From Cliona cf. orientalis (Eukaryota; Porifera; Demospongiae; Clionaida; Clionaidae), in contig OZ005693.1 of NCBI GenBank assembly GCA_963930775.1, positions 4,092,001 to 4,156,000 of the forward strand: a stretch of DNA of 64,000 nucleotides, read 5' to 3'. Positions 12,825 through 23,669 of the stretch are shown in pieces. A program made the translations under genes and the position numbers. The stretch's first letter is position 1. The number at the start of each line of letters is the position of its first letter. The notes below the pieces were generated by a model that saw only the letters and a program-made list of their open reading frames with translations, was not told the origin of the DNA and made no database searches.

Positions 12825-13424
12825 TCGGTTGTCCTTTCTTACTAGCTGCCTCCTACATGCAGTTGTAGCTATGCCAAGGAATACACAGATTCTGAAATCA
12901 ATATTAAGTCTTGCATCTTTCAATTATTATTTTTTTTTAATCTGGCTGTAGACTAGTGTGCATGTATACTGTCATTGTTCAGTTGTTTCATCAGGTTCTT
13001 TCTGTCAATGTTTCTCTCTCTATAAAATTAATAATAATCAGGGTCTAATATTAATAGAGATTATGATGTCATTCTCTAGACTATTATATGAAGCTTATTT
13101 TGTGTCAAAACTGGGGAGATAATAATGATACTCAATGTGACCTGCAAACAACAATGTAACCTCCTAACTGTTTTCAATGTGAAAATTTTTGATGCAATAA
13201 TAAATTAAATGTTATGATCTCCGAACATGAGCTTTGAATGGGCAGTCTCTGCTATATATAATATTATATTCAGTGATGCAAATTTCCAAAATTTGAGTTG
13301 ACATAAATGCACACTTAGAAAATTGATTTTCTTGCAAACATCAAATTGAATGTGAAGTTTCATGCAAACTCTTATGTGAAATTTCATGCAAAGTTTACAA
13401 TACTAATAATTATTATTATGAACA

Positions 13425-14072
13425 CTTGACCATCTCCCCAGTAGCTGCACTGCACAGTGTAATGGTGCATGTGGTAAGGCCACATCAATTTAATTTGTTG
13501 TTGCTCGGATATTTTGAGGTAAAAATTGGACCAAGCGATCGAAAAAAAAAGCAAAAAATGCAATTAATTTGGGTGTGGTTATAGACCACAATCTATAATT
13601 AAGACAGGCTAATGTGACTATCTAGGACCAGGAAATCAAGCTAGAACACAAAAACCACTCTACTGTACATAAGCTCCACCCAACTTAATTAAATTTTTTT
13701 TCTGTTTGCCCAAAAATTGGAGCGAGCGAATCCGTGCAACAATGTATTTAATTTGTCTGGCCTAACAGGTTGTCACTAGGATGCGTACACATCGATCGAT
13801 GCTGGCCCCAGAAATCATGGAGATGGCGTCTAAGATCGACTCTCAATCTTGATAGCGACAAGTTTCGATGCTTCAATTACAGAGACGAACTCGACAGCAC
13901 AGTATTCCTTCCGAATTTCAGGTTGGTCACGCTGCTGCAGTCGCCGCGCGGGCCAGCCCCTTGTGACAGTGATGCGTGCTATATATAGCGCAAGGCTAGC
14001 TTTATTTATCCACAGCATTACGTAAGCCAAGGAAACATGTGAAGTTCAACCAACAGTACTTCTCAGAGAAAG
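13425..14072. mobile_element. TIR element family 1, truncated copy with nested MITE
   Basis: It begins with the family-1 end (GACCATCTCCCCAGTAGC) and follows the 49077-49600 copy until AGAAAGTAG near 14072. There it breaks off into the family-2 MITE (CAATATTGGGGCGCG). It is interrupted by the Harbinger-type MITE 13478-13762. Confidence 0.7.
13478..13762. mobile_element. Harbinger-type MITE nested in family-1 element
   Basis: The ends GGCCACATCAATTTAATTTG and inverted GGCCAGACAAATTAAAT are flanked by TAA at 13475-13477 and 13763-13765. The intact family-1 element at 3892-4436 supplies the empty site: its inverse reads GTGCATGTGG-TAA-AAGGACGTC where this copy has the insertion. That fixes both boundaries and the 3-bp duplication. 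Confidence 0.8.
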
Positions 14073-14950
14073 TAGCAATATTGGGGCGCGCGGCTTGAGC
14101 CGGTTGACCCGGACGTGACCTCCACCTGCCATGCATGTGCTAGACAGAATAGGGAAATCCCCCCGAGTGCGTGCTCGCCAAAGAAAGCGAACTGAGAGAA
14201 TCGCCATATCTCATCGATAGTCCACGATCTCTTCTACGCTAGGTTCGAATTCTGGGTCCCAACACCCTCTCATGTGAGCTAAACATTTTGAAGCAGTTTT
14301 CACCCAATTTCATCATAGGTTTCATCATCATTTCATCATAGGTTTCATCATCATTTGTCATAATTACCTCATCGCGAGGCCGAATAGCGATTTGTTGATT
14401 GGGACTCTGGACGTAATGAAAAACTTAGAGACTACGTCCAGAGTCCCTCGCGAATACGCCGCCATAAATTCGAACTAGGACACACTGAGAAACTGCGCAT
14501 GCTCCGTATACGCGTACAATATTGGGGCGCGCGGCTTGAGCCGGTTGACCCGGACGTGACCTCCACCTGCCATGTGCTAGACTGAATAGGGAAATCCCCC
14601 CGAGTGCGTGCTCGCCAAAGAAAGCGAACTGGGAGAATCGCCATATCTCATCGATAGTCGACGATCTCTTCTACGCTAGGTTCGAATTCTGGATCCCAAC
14701 ACCCTGTCATGCGCGCTAAACATTTTGAAGCAGTTTTCACCCCAATTTCATCATAGGTTTCATCATCATTTCATCATACATTTCATCATATTTCATCATC
14801 ATTACCTCATTGAGCGGCCGAATCGATTTGTTAATTGGGACTCTGGACGTAATGAAAAACTTAGAGACTACGTCCAGAGTCCCTCATGAATACGCCGCCA
14901 TAAATTCGAACTAGGACACATTGACAAACTGCGCATGCTCCGTATACGCG
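14073..14950. repeat. Tandem family-2 MITEs (TACGTCCAGAGTCCC ends)
   Basis: Units of about 430 bp lie in tandem. Each begins TACGTCCAGAGTCCCTC, passes CAATATTGGGGCGCGCGG and a GTTTCATCATCA-rich part, and ends GGGACTCTGGACGTA, so the unit ends are inverted copies. Between units the linker ATGAAAAACTTAGAGAC recurs. The first unit here lacks its left part, the second is whole (14433-14846), and the third is split by the element at 14953-17779 and resumes at 17782. Confidence 0.75.
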
Positions 14951-15457
14951 TAGCGTAAGCCGCCATTTATCGGCATGCAAAATTTCCCGATTTGTAACTC
15001 CCGCCAGGAATGACGTATGAACTTGGTTCTTGCACTGAAAGAAAGCCCTTGACGTAGGCATTCATTAGCTAGAATCCAGAGAGGTAGGCCCTAGTAATCA
15101 ATGAGCTATAAGCGCTAATGCGCAGACATCACAATACCATTTATCGGCAACCGGTACGTATTATCGGCACACCTATCTTTTTCCATAATGGCGAATGCGC
15201 CATTTATCGGCACCTGGGCCTTCTTGAGCCTTTTACTGCTGCCTTACTTGCCAGAAAATTATAGAAAAAATATCCCCAGATACTTCAGGATGTCCTCTCG
15301 CTATATCTCTCTTCTCATATCGATCGCTTGCATCGTCTTCGAACGACAGCCGTGAATGTGTTGATACTACACGTAAAATCGATACTAGAGCCGTTTCAAC
15401 GGTACAATAAATTCATGAAGGACTTGGATGTGTTCTAGGCATCAGCCTCCACCTTAA

Positions 15458-16462
15458 GGTACCATTAAATTGCGTGGGCGTGAGGTGGGGGATATGACAC
15501 CTAAACCACATCAAAGTAGTGAGGTGCATGTTGTGTAACCACGCCCTTTTAATTGCACAGGTCTCAGGGGTGTGGCTGCTAGAGCCGGAAGTGTTCATTT
15601 AATATCCTCCATGGACCGGAAGCCGAGCCGGAAGGGAGGGGCCAGGCCACGCCCAAAACAGCCCCACCCTGTTCCCCAAGGACCACCATTCTCAATCAAG
15701 TGCCTACTAACCACCGGATGTCCACCGGAAGCCCACAATCAATCCCAATTAAAACACACAGCTTCCTCAAGGCCAAAACACACACAAACACTTGGAGGCC
15801 GTTCTGCCACACCGCCCACACAAGAGCTCACCTCATTTCCTGTGTGGGCGGAGTAACAACACGTCATCGCAACCACATCCGCTTCAAACCATCGTCAGTT
15901 TCCGTCCAGCCGTACGGTCCCCTCCATCGCACCGGCGTACAGTGCCTCATTAACAGACATGGCCTCACCTTTGACCTCCTGCCACGCCCCCAAAGCCTCC
16001 TCGCGGGGTTCAAAGGTCACCACCGCTTCCGGGACACGCCCACCTATCGCCGAGGCCAAGTCACAGGCGCCGATATCCAAGCACTGGCCCGTGAAGCCAC
16101 GCCCAATCGGAAGCAATAAAACCTGCATTAACGCACACGCACACACTCCACACAGTGCCAGGAACACGCCCACATGCTTAATTAGGCCTAATAAGGCTTT
16201 TTTTTTTTTTTTTTTTTTGTCGTTGCGGTTAATAGTTAAGAAAGAATGCTTTGATCTTGCTTTGAAGTGGGCAATTACCGGTGTTTTCTTCAGGGGCCAC
16301 TTCCGGTCGCTAATTACACGCGCATAATCATCCCTGGCCGATTCTAGACACGCCCACCTTCGACCAAAAGCACTCGTATGGCCTCTTCGGCCACGCCCCT
16401 TCACGATTCGCTAATTGAATTAGCCAATCCTGACGCTCACGCCCACGCACTTTAATGCTACC
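15458..16462. mobile_element. GGTACC-ended element, copy 1 (Harbinger- or TTAA-type)
   Basis: The inverted ends GGTACCATTAAATTGCGTGG and CCCACGCACTTTAATGCTACC are about 30 bp long and are flanked by TTAA (15454-15457 and 16463-16466). The interior is unusually GC-rich with many CACGCCCAC motifs and one poly-T tract near 16200. On the minus strand both copies keep an open frame of about 90 codons (roughly 15895-16170) with a hydrophobic leader and conserved GGRVPxAVVTFEP and EALGAWQEVKGEAMSVNEAL; I do not recognise it and it may be captured or chance sequence. Confidence 0.72.
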
Positions 16463-16769
16463 TTAAGAGCAACTATGACGGAATAATAATCTTTCTAGCT
16501 CTTGCTAGGCCATGGTAAAGCCGCCATGAGCTGTTTCTCCCTGTAGACGCCAGATACTTCATCCGATTTTGATCGAACTTGGTATAGAGCTTCTTCACCA
16601 CGCCTTCTTGCCAATAATATCATCCTTTTCTTCCTGTTTACTTTCCTTGATGTGCAACGGCCATTGAAAGTTTCAGGTCCGTAAACGCTTCAGCGATGTC
16701 CGTATAATCCCGTAAAATACGTCGTAAACTAGGTGCCGATAATTGGCACGGGCGGTGCCGGTGTCGGAG

Positions 16770-17760
16770 TATAGTTGGACCCCCCGGATACTTGGACCCC
16801 GGGGTCCAAAGCCCCAAGGATATTTGGACCCCCGGTCCATTCGTAACGAGGCATGAATGGACCCCCCTATGGATAGAATGACCCCCCCTCTCCAAGCTCG
16901 CGCGCGCGCGCGAACCTGTGCGTTGCTGTTAGTCAGGCTGCTTGCTCGTTGCTGTCAGGATGGGTATGAGAGCTTTGTACCTATCTAGAAAGTGATACAT
17001 ATATATCCAGAACGGTTATCTAAAGATGGCAATATCATAATAGCTAATAATACTTGTCTGGCTTGATGCATTCTGATGCGTGGCATAAAAAATCTAGCTA
17101 TCTATGCTTAGCGGAGGTGCTGGATTGGATCCAAAGCTACAATAGCTATCAACCTACTAGCCTCGTACCCAGGCCCTTTGAGGAAGGCCTGGATACGAGG
17201 CTATCAATTAATAATTAACCTACACGAAAGAAATTCAATACTATGAATATCATTACTTTCACTCTACAACTTACATGAGCTCACTGCCGATTAATATCAT
17301 GAAGAAAATCAAAGCAAAAGTTGAAATGACTCTCTAGTCTAAGACTAATATCACTACAAATAGCTACTGTAATCTATGCTGTAATCTGATTGGTCACTCA
17401 GAGATCAGGCCCTTAGACTTAGTAGCACCCTCGCTGTGGTCGGGATGCTACAGCGCTAGCCTCGGGCCATACTCCATAGATGGTAAAATAGCCTTTCTAC
17501 TATCTATGCTCGGGGTTAAAAAGCGTAAAGACCTTGCACTCAGTCTCTAAGTATTGATTGGGAACTTGAGATCGAGGCCCATGAGGCCAGGGGTAAGTAT
17601 GCAAACTTCGATTCGAAGGGGGGTCCATTCTTCCAGGGAGGGGTCCATGGAACCTTAGGATGATTGGACCGAGGGGTCCAATCATCCTAGTACTATTGGA
17701 CCCGGGGTCCCGTAGCGGGGGGGTCCAATCATACTGCGACACCGGTATTACGTACATGCC
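16770..17760. repeat. GGACCCC inverted tracts
   Basis: Runs such as TTGGACCCCCCGG and GGGGTCCAA recur at 16780-16870 and, inverted, at 17620-17740. They probably form inner inverted repeats of the surrounding 2.8-kb element. They border a GCGCGCGCGCG tract near 16900. No gene is seen. Confidence 0.5.
17158..17204. repeat. 47-bp TAGCCTCGTACCCAGG hairpin
   Basis: TAGCCTCGTACCCAGGCC is followed almost at once by its inverse GGCCTGGATACGAGGCTA. The ends are those of the 2234-2527 foldback. The flanking 9-mers do not match, so it may be an internal deletion relic. A like hairpin lies at 61144-61203. Confidence 0.6.
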
Positions 17761-17781
17761 GATATATGGCGGCTTACGCTA

Positions 17782-18117
17782 CAATATTGGGGCGCGCGGC
17801 TTGAGCCGGTTGACCTTCACCTGCCATGTGCTCGACTGAATAGGGAAATCCCCCTGCCCTGAAGGCGAGCTCGCTAGAGAAAGCGAACTGAGAGAAACGC
17901 CATAAGGATATCATTGGATAGTCCACGATCTCTTCTACGCTAGGTTCGAATTCTGGGTCCCAACACCCTGTCATGCGAGCTAAACATTTTGAAGCAGTCT
18001 TCGACCCAATTTCATTCATCATAGGTTTCATCATCATTTCATCATAATTTCATCATAGGTTTCATCATAGCGAGGGCCGAATTGTTTTTTTGCGAATTGG
18101 GACTCTGGACGTAATGA
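17782..18117. repeat. Right part of split family-2 MITE
   Basis: This continues the third family-2 unit after the 2.8-kb insertion: CAATATTGGGGCGCGCGG at the left and GGGACTCTGGACGTAATGA at the right. Beyond 18117 the sequence returns to the segmental duplication. Confidence 0.7.
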
Positions 18118-18735
18118 TATCAATACTTCATGCAAATATGTCGTAACTTGCACATAATATAGCTAGCTACATTCACGTTTGGAGGTCACATTGTATCAAA
18201 ATTTGCACAAATTTTCATATTGAAAACTGAAGTTAGGAAGTTAGGAGGTTATATTGTTGTTTGCAGGTCACATTGAGTATAGCTATCATTATTTTTGACA
18301 CAAACATGATAAGCTTCACACTAGACCTATGAAAAATTATTTGGGAATTTTACAACAGTTGTTCATTGTCATCTTAAGTTTGCCTATAATTGAGCAGTGA
18401 TTCAATGAACTCTAAACTGACACAGTGATACTGCAGTATTCATGCATGCATTATGGAACGTTGTCTATTATTCGATTAATGACAAGTTGTTTACCCAAGA
18501 GTATAATAGCTAATACAACTGTAGCTAGCTATAGTTATTTAGCAAAGTGCAGTGGTTTACAAAACTATAATATATAGAGGATACGAGCGAAGTGCAGCAG
18601 TATTATAGTTTACAGAACTATATAGAGGATATGTCCCAATATAGCTACATCCACAGAGCACTATAACTACACCCAGATCTAGTGAAGTTACAGTAGATTA
18701 AAGATTGTGACACAATAAATACACATCACAACATA

Positions 18736-20400
18736 ATGGCTATGGATAGAGATTCAGGTGAATACGAGTCGCTCCAGGACATCTCAGCGCTAGTCACTAC
18801 TAAAGAACGTCTTCAGCTATGCTGCAAGCCAACATACAAACCAAGGAGAGTCAAAAACAAAGGAGCCATTTTTGTATTAATTTGTAACTATCTGATAATG
18901 AATGAATTCTATCTTCTCAATTCATATGATGAGGGTGGAATTGAATCACTGACATGGAAAGTGGCATTTGGTCTTTCTGTGCCAGTGGCTGGATGGTTAG
19001 CTGATACACACACTGGCCGATACAAAGTGATACGATTTAGTGTATGGATGATGTGGATAGCCACAGCCTTAGCAGTCATCAGTTCAGTTATAGCACAGAT
19101 ATTATTGGCTCGTGAGTTTAATATCATAGACAAAAATGTTCAACTGGTATTAATTGTTTTCATGGCTATCGGTTTTGGTGGATACCAAGCCAATATCATT
19201 CAGTTTGGAATGGATCAACTCTATGATGCTTTATCAACTGAAATCCAATCCTTCATAATCTGGTATGTGTGGACTGTAGTAAGTGCTGGAATTGTTGTAG
19301 ACGTTATCTCTGCTTGTCTTAGTCAGCAATATTTGATGATTAAGCCACTCTTTGTGAGTGCAAATCTTTCTTTGGCCTTAATTCTATTGCATTGTTGTAA
19401 TCAATATTTGATTAAAGAACCAGTTAAACACAAAAATTCTTTCAAAATGGTGTACAAAGTAATGAAGTACGCTGTAAGAAATAAGCATCCAAGACAGAGG
19501 AGTGCCTTCACCTACTGTGAAGATGAGCTTCCTTCTCGTATTGACTTTGGTAAGAGTAAATATGGAGGACCATTCACAACAGAGCAGGTGGAAGACGTCA
19601 AAACATTTCTTCGGGTTTTGCCTGTTGCAGTGGTGGGTGGAGCACTTATTGGTGGAGTAATAGCATCAAATTATTTGCGGGATAAGTTTAGTGAAATGTT
19701 GTAAAATCATGGTGAAGCAGAATGGAATTCTAAGCTATCAGTCATTGAGTGTTATCGCGAAGCAAGTTTTACTCATACTTTCTATTACAGTGCCACAGTA
19801 GTGATAGTGCTACATGAAATTCTGCTTTATCCAATATTGTACAGATGCTATCCACGCCTAGAGAGTTTACAAAAAGCGTTCATTGCAATGCTTTTACAAC
19901 TGGTGCGAATTCTTATACTGATGGCATACGAGATTGTTTTCCAACGTAATTCTTTCATAGTACACAATAACAATGCAACAGCTCCATGTCTGTTTTCTCC
20001 ACACCAAGAGACATTAAAAACGTCAGACTCTTTAAACTATTACTGGATGATCATACCTGACATTATAATATCGGTTTCATATGCGATGCTCTATATTGGG
20101 TCCGTAGAATACTTTTCTGCTCAGGTTCCTTACTTCATGAAGAGTTTAACCGTTGGGATAACCTTCTCTTCATTCTTTCTATCAGGTACTGTATGGTTGG
20201 TCTGGTCCATACCATTCAAAACTGATAGTCTATCATACAAATGGGGTGCCAATTGTGGATTCTGGTATGGCCTGCTACTGACAATCGTTGAAGCAACTAT
20301 CTGTACCATCCTAATAGTACTGATAAAGTGGTACAAGAAGAGAAGGAGGCAGGATGTATTACCAAACGAACACATCTTTGCTGAGAGGTACTACTCATGA
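18736..20400 (+). pseudogene. POT/SLC15-like transporter, copy 1, with premature stop
   Basis: A single-exon frame from ATG 18736 to TGA 20400 would give 554 codons, the usual size of proton-coupled oligopeptide transporters, but codon 323 is TAA (19702-19704). Copy 2 has TTA there. Family signs: VAGWLADTHTGRYKVI (the GxxAD-GR loop), then GFGGYQANIIQFGMDQ followed by E-x2-SFIIWYVW, matching the POT GxGGxxxNxxxFGxDQ block. Many hydrophobic helices precede and follow. Such proteins import di- and tripeptides or histidine with protons. The usual ExxER motif of helix 1 is replaced by NEFYLLN. The downstream half after the stop stays open and similar to copy 2, so the mutation is recent or the stop is read through or a sequencing error. 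Confidence 0.85.
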
Positions 20401-20606
20401 CATAGTATAATTATAGTCAATGAAGTTACATACAGCTGCTAATATTATGCTCACAATGTCATTAAATTTTAATCATTTTTGTATTATAGAGTTATTGTAA
20501 CTTGCATGCATTTGAGTCCTCTGCATAATTATTATAGTTACTAATGTTGTAGAAAAATTAAATGTAAGTTTATATGCAATAATATGAATCTGGAATATTC
20601 AGATAA

Positions 20607-20885
20607 GGCGAGGCAAACTAAATTCACAGTTTATCGTCACAGACTTTTCGATTTTGCATGCGGGCGGGCGGTCATTATTCAGATTTCAAACTAGTAAAAG
20701 AGTGCGAGAAATGCTAGGTTCGAACTCGCGATCGCCGAGACCACGCCCTTCAATTGCAGCGCTCGAGGGGGCGGGGCCAAAGTGCCATATAGTTGCTGCA
20801 TACAATCTGAAATATGAAAATTTTGAGAAAATCTGAAAATCCATGCGGGCGGTGACGATAAACTGCGAATTCAGTTTGCCTGGCC
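20607..20885. mobile_element. Harbinger-type MITE with empty site in copy 2
   Basis: The ends GGCGAGGCAAACTAAATTC and inverted GGCCAGGCAAACTGAATTC continue into CAGTTTATCGTCAC on both sides. TAA flanks it at 20604-20606 and 20886-20888. Copy 2 near 46290 reads CAGA-TAA-TGAGAT with no insertion, which proves the boundaries. Confidence 0.88.
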
Positions 20886-21112
20886 TAATGAGATAGGAGT
20901 CATGAAACTGCAAGAGACAACTGTTTAAATAACCATTAGTTTCCTACAGTGTATTATAATAAAATAATTGTCACAACACTGTTACTGTTACTGTGCATGC
21001 ATGGTACGGTTTTAATTTTCTTTCTCGTGTTTATATAATGTCACCAGCTGGTGTCAGTTATCCCAACAGCACTGTCTGTTTATATAATGTATGTTTTACA
21101 GCTAATATAATA

Positions 21113-21676
21113 CAGTCGAGCCTCCGAACAAAGGACACTTTGGGAACGGGCCTCTTGTCCTTTGTTCGGAGGTTGTCCCTATCTCGGAGGTTCATGATTT
21201 CTCAACCCATTTTGATTGTATTATCCTTAACAAGTTAGTAAATGCATGATAAGAGCAGTAGAGATGATAATCAAGTGATTGGTATGTTCAGTCTTCAGTA
21301 TCAACATAGCACAGACTGAATTTTTTTTGTTTCTGAAGTACTGGCTACTCCAAATCGTTATCTGGATTCAAGGCTAATATTATTATCGCGCATGCGGCAC
21401 AATGTCGCGACCGCCTAGATTGCGGCAAAGGTGGGCGTGGCATCGTTAATTTAAGGGCGTGGTTTCCGGATGTCCGCTATTTAGAGGCAGTTTTGCATTG
21501 AAAAGTCACGTTGGGAGCTTGGATCTTGTCCGCTGTCCGGAATCGAGAAGCGTCCACTTCTCGGAGGTTGCTAATGTACTATAACTATCATGCTAAATTC
21601 AATCGGTAACACGGCACTTGTCCGCTGTAGAGAGGTTGTCCGCTTCTCGGAGGGTCCGTTATCGGAGGCTCAACTG
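21113..21676. mobile_element. Pogo/Tigger-like MITE with empty site in copy 2
   Basis: The left end is CAGTCGAGCCTCCGAACAAA and the right, inverted, CAGTTGAGCCTCCGATAACG; TA flanks both sides (21111-21112, 21677-21678). Copy 2 reads CTAATA-TA-GTGTACAC at 46521-46534. Interior stretches of TGTCC-TTTGTTCGGAGG are repeated. The CAGT start and TA duplication fit pogo/Tigger MITEs. Confidence 0.85.
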
Positions 21677-21820
21677 TAGTGTACACTTCATTTAGTCTAA
21701 GAGTAAACTGTCAGTATAAGATTCAATTGTGCACGTCATAGTGAATTCATACCACTGAAATATTAACATCACATGACAGGTAAAATAGCTATAATGAATG
21801 TGCTCATATAAATCAACAAA

Positions 21821-21960
21821 ATGGCTATAGTCTAAGAGTTGGAACACTTGTTGTCATAACTGGCATTGTCTTCCTTTGCAACACTGTCAGTGGACAGCAT
21901 GCTCCAATAAGACCCAAGTTATCGGAGTCCTTTTCTGCTAAGGTTCACGTAGCTAGCTTG
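21821..21960 (+). pseudogene. Broken signal-peptide exon, copy 1
   Basis: It matches the intact leader at 47490-47630, but a 2-bp insertion after ATGGCT makes the fifth codon TAA, a 4-bp deletion lies in the region of codon 15, and one further base is gained downstream. It is therefore non-coding in this copy. Confidence 0.6.
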
Positions 21961-23669
21961 ATTATTAATAATTACTTTCTTGAGCAGCTTGTGATAGCTA
22001 ATATAGCCACCCCTGATGAGCAGCCGGCCATGCGCCACTCTCTCTATAATGGCCACTCACCTTGGTCCCCTCTGCATTGAAAATAGTACTCATATAACCC
22101 CTGATTCGTGTTTCTATATATAATGGCCAAAATTTATGATCCCAATGGTAGTCACTATGAGTCGTTCTATACTGTTTATACATAGATAGTGACATGTGTG
22201 TGCTTTGTGTGTGTAAGAGCATGGGAATGGCTTGTGCTTGTTTCATGATCACATTCTATTGAGCACTCCTATAATATTAGCTATACATATAGCTGTATGC
22301 ATGCTGTACATTACACTGATTTGCATTCTGATTACTTACATGCAATGGATCATGAATACAAAAATTAATATCCTATGGGAGAGCTCTAGAAGGAGAGCAG
22401 GGGGGAGCAATTGATTGCTCGTCCAATTTTCAAGGAGAGGGTACCCCCCTGGCCTGGCCCCCCTACTTTTATTCTCTCTCTCAGAGTACTGCCTATGTGT
22501 CCTCAGAGCACCCAAATTTTAAGAAATTTCTAGTGACAACATTGATGCAAACTTGTTATACAAATATTATGTTGAATTTGTCTATAAATTCAATGTTCTG
22601 TGCATGATAACATACCTCAGTATACTCATACATACAAGTACAAACTGAAAGTGTATACAATCTTTAATTTAAAACACACACACAATTGCTAAAGATAGAC
22701 CCTTGCGAGCCCAACGAATCATCTTTCTAAAATCATTGTAGCTAAGCATCAGAAGCAGCCAGCATAGAACACCTCTACACTGTACTTGAGCACAATGATG
22801 GGAAAGAGAATGTCACCCCATCACATCGTATGACAGCAGGTGACACTGTCCAGCTAGTATAATGAAAAAGCAGACGAGATATCATGCATTAAGGTACCAT
22901 TAAATTGCGTGGGCGTGAGGTGGGGGATATGACACCTAAACCACATCAAAGTCATTAGTGAGGTGCATGTTGTGTAACCACGCCCTTTTAATTGCACAGG
23001 TCTCAGGGGTGTGGCTGCTAGAGCCGGAAGTGTTCATTTAATATCCTCCATGGACCGGAAGCCGAGCCGGAAGGGAGGGGCCAGGCCACGCCCAAAACAG
23101 CCCCACCCTGTTCCCCAAGGACCACCATTCTCAATCAAGTGCCTACTAACCACCGGATGTCCACCGGAAGCCCACAATCAATCCCAATTAAAACACACAG
23201 CTTCCTCAAGGCCAAAACACACACAAACACTTGGAGGCCGTTCTGCCACACCGCCCACACAAGAGCTCACTTCATTTTCTGTGTGGGCGGAGTAACAACA
23301 CGTCATCGCAACCACATCCGCTTCAAACCATCGTCAGCTTCCGTCCAGCCGTACAGGCCCCTCGATCGCACCGCCGTACAGTGCCTCATTAACAGACATG
23401 GCCTCACCTTTGACCTCCTGCCACGCCCCCAAAGCCTCCTGGACGGGTTCAAAGGTCACCACCGCATCCGGGACACGCCCACCTATCGCCGCAGCCAAGT
23501 CCCCGGCCCCGATGTCCAAGCACTGGCCTGTGAAGCCACGCCCAATCGGAAGCAATAAAACCTGCATTAACGCACACGCACACACTCCACACAGTGCCAA
23601 GAACACGCCCACATGCTTAATTAGGCCAAATTAGCTTTTTTTTTTTTTTTTTTAGTCGTTGCGGTTAAT

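Larger units (their letters stand above)
14953..17779. mobile_element. 2.8-kb TA-inserted element with GCGTAAGCCGCC ends
   Basis: The left end GCGTAAGCCGCCATTTATCG and the right end, inverted GCGTAAGCCGCCATATATCG, are flanked by TA at 14951-14952 and 17780-17781. Intact family-2 MITEs read TACGCG-TA-CAATATTGG at this point, so the empty site is known and the duplication is exactly TA, as in Tc1/mariner insertions. No transposase is visible. The interior holds the nested MITE at 15458-16462, two tracts rich in TTGGACCCCGGGGTCCAA (about 16770-16880 and 17620-17740) and a hairpin block (17400-17547). It is a non-autonomous or gutted copy; 42159-42972 is a shorter relative. Confidence 0.8.

Noticed and set aside
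15866..15890. Shared word AACCACATCCGCTTCA between the GGTACC element and sulfotransferase A exon 3
   Set aside because: The 16-bp match is isolated; the flanking sequence and reading frame do not continue the similarity, so capture of a sulfotransferase exon is not supported.
14230..18000. GGTTCGAATTC in family-2 MITEs as a pol III B box or tRNA
   Set aside because: The word recurs in each unit, but there is no flanking T-stem pairing, acceptor stem or anticodon arm, and the A box is not convincing.
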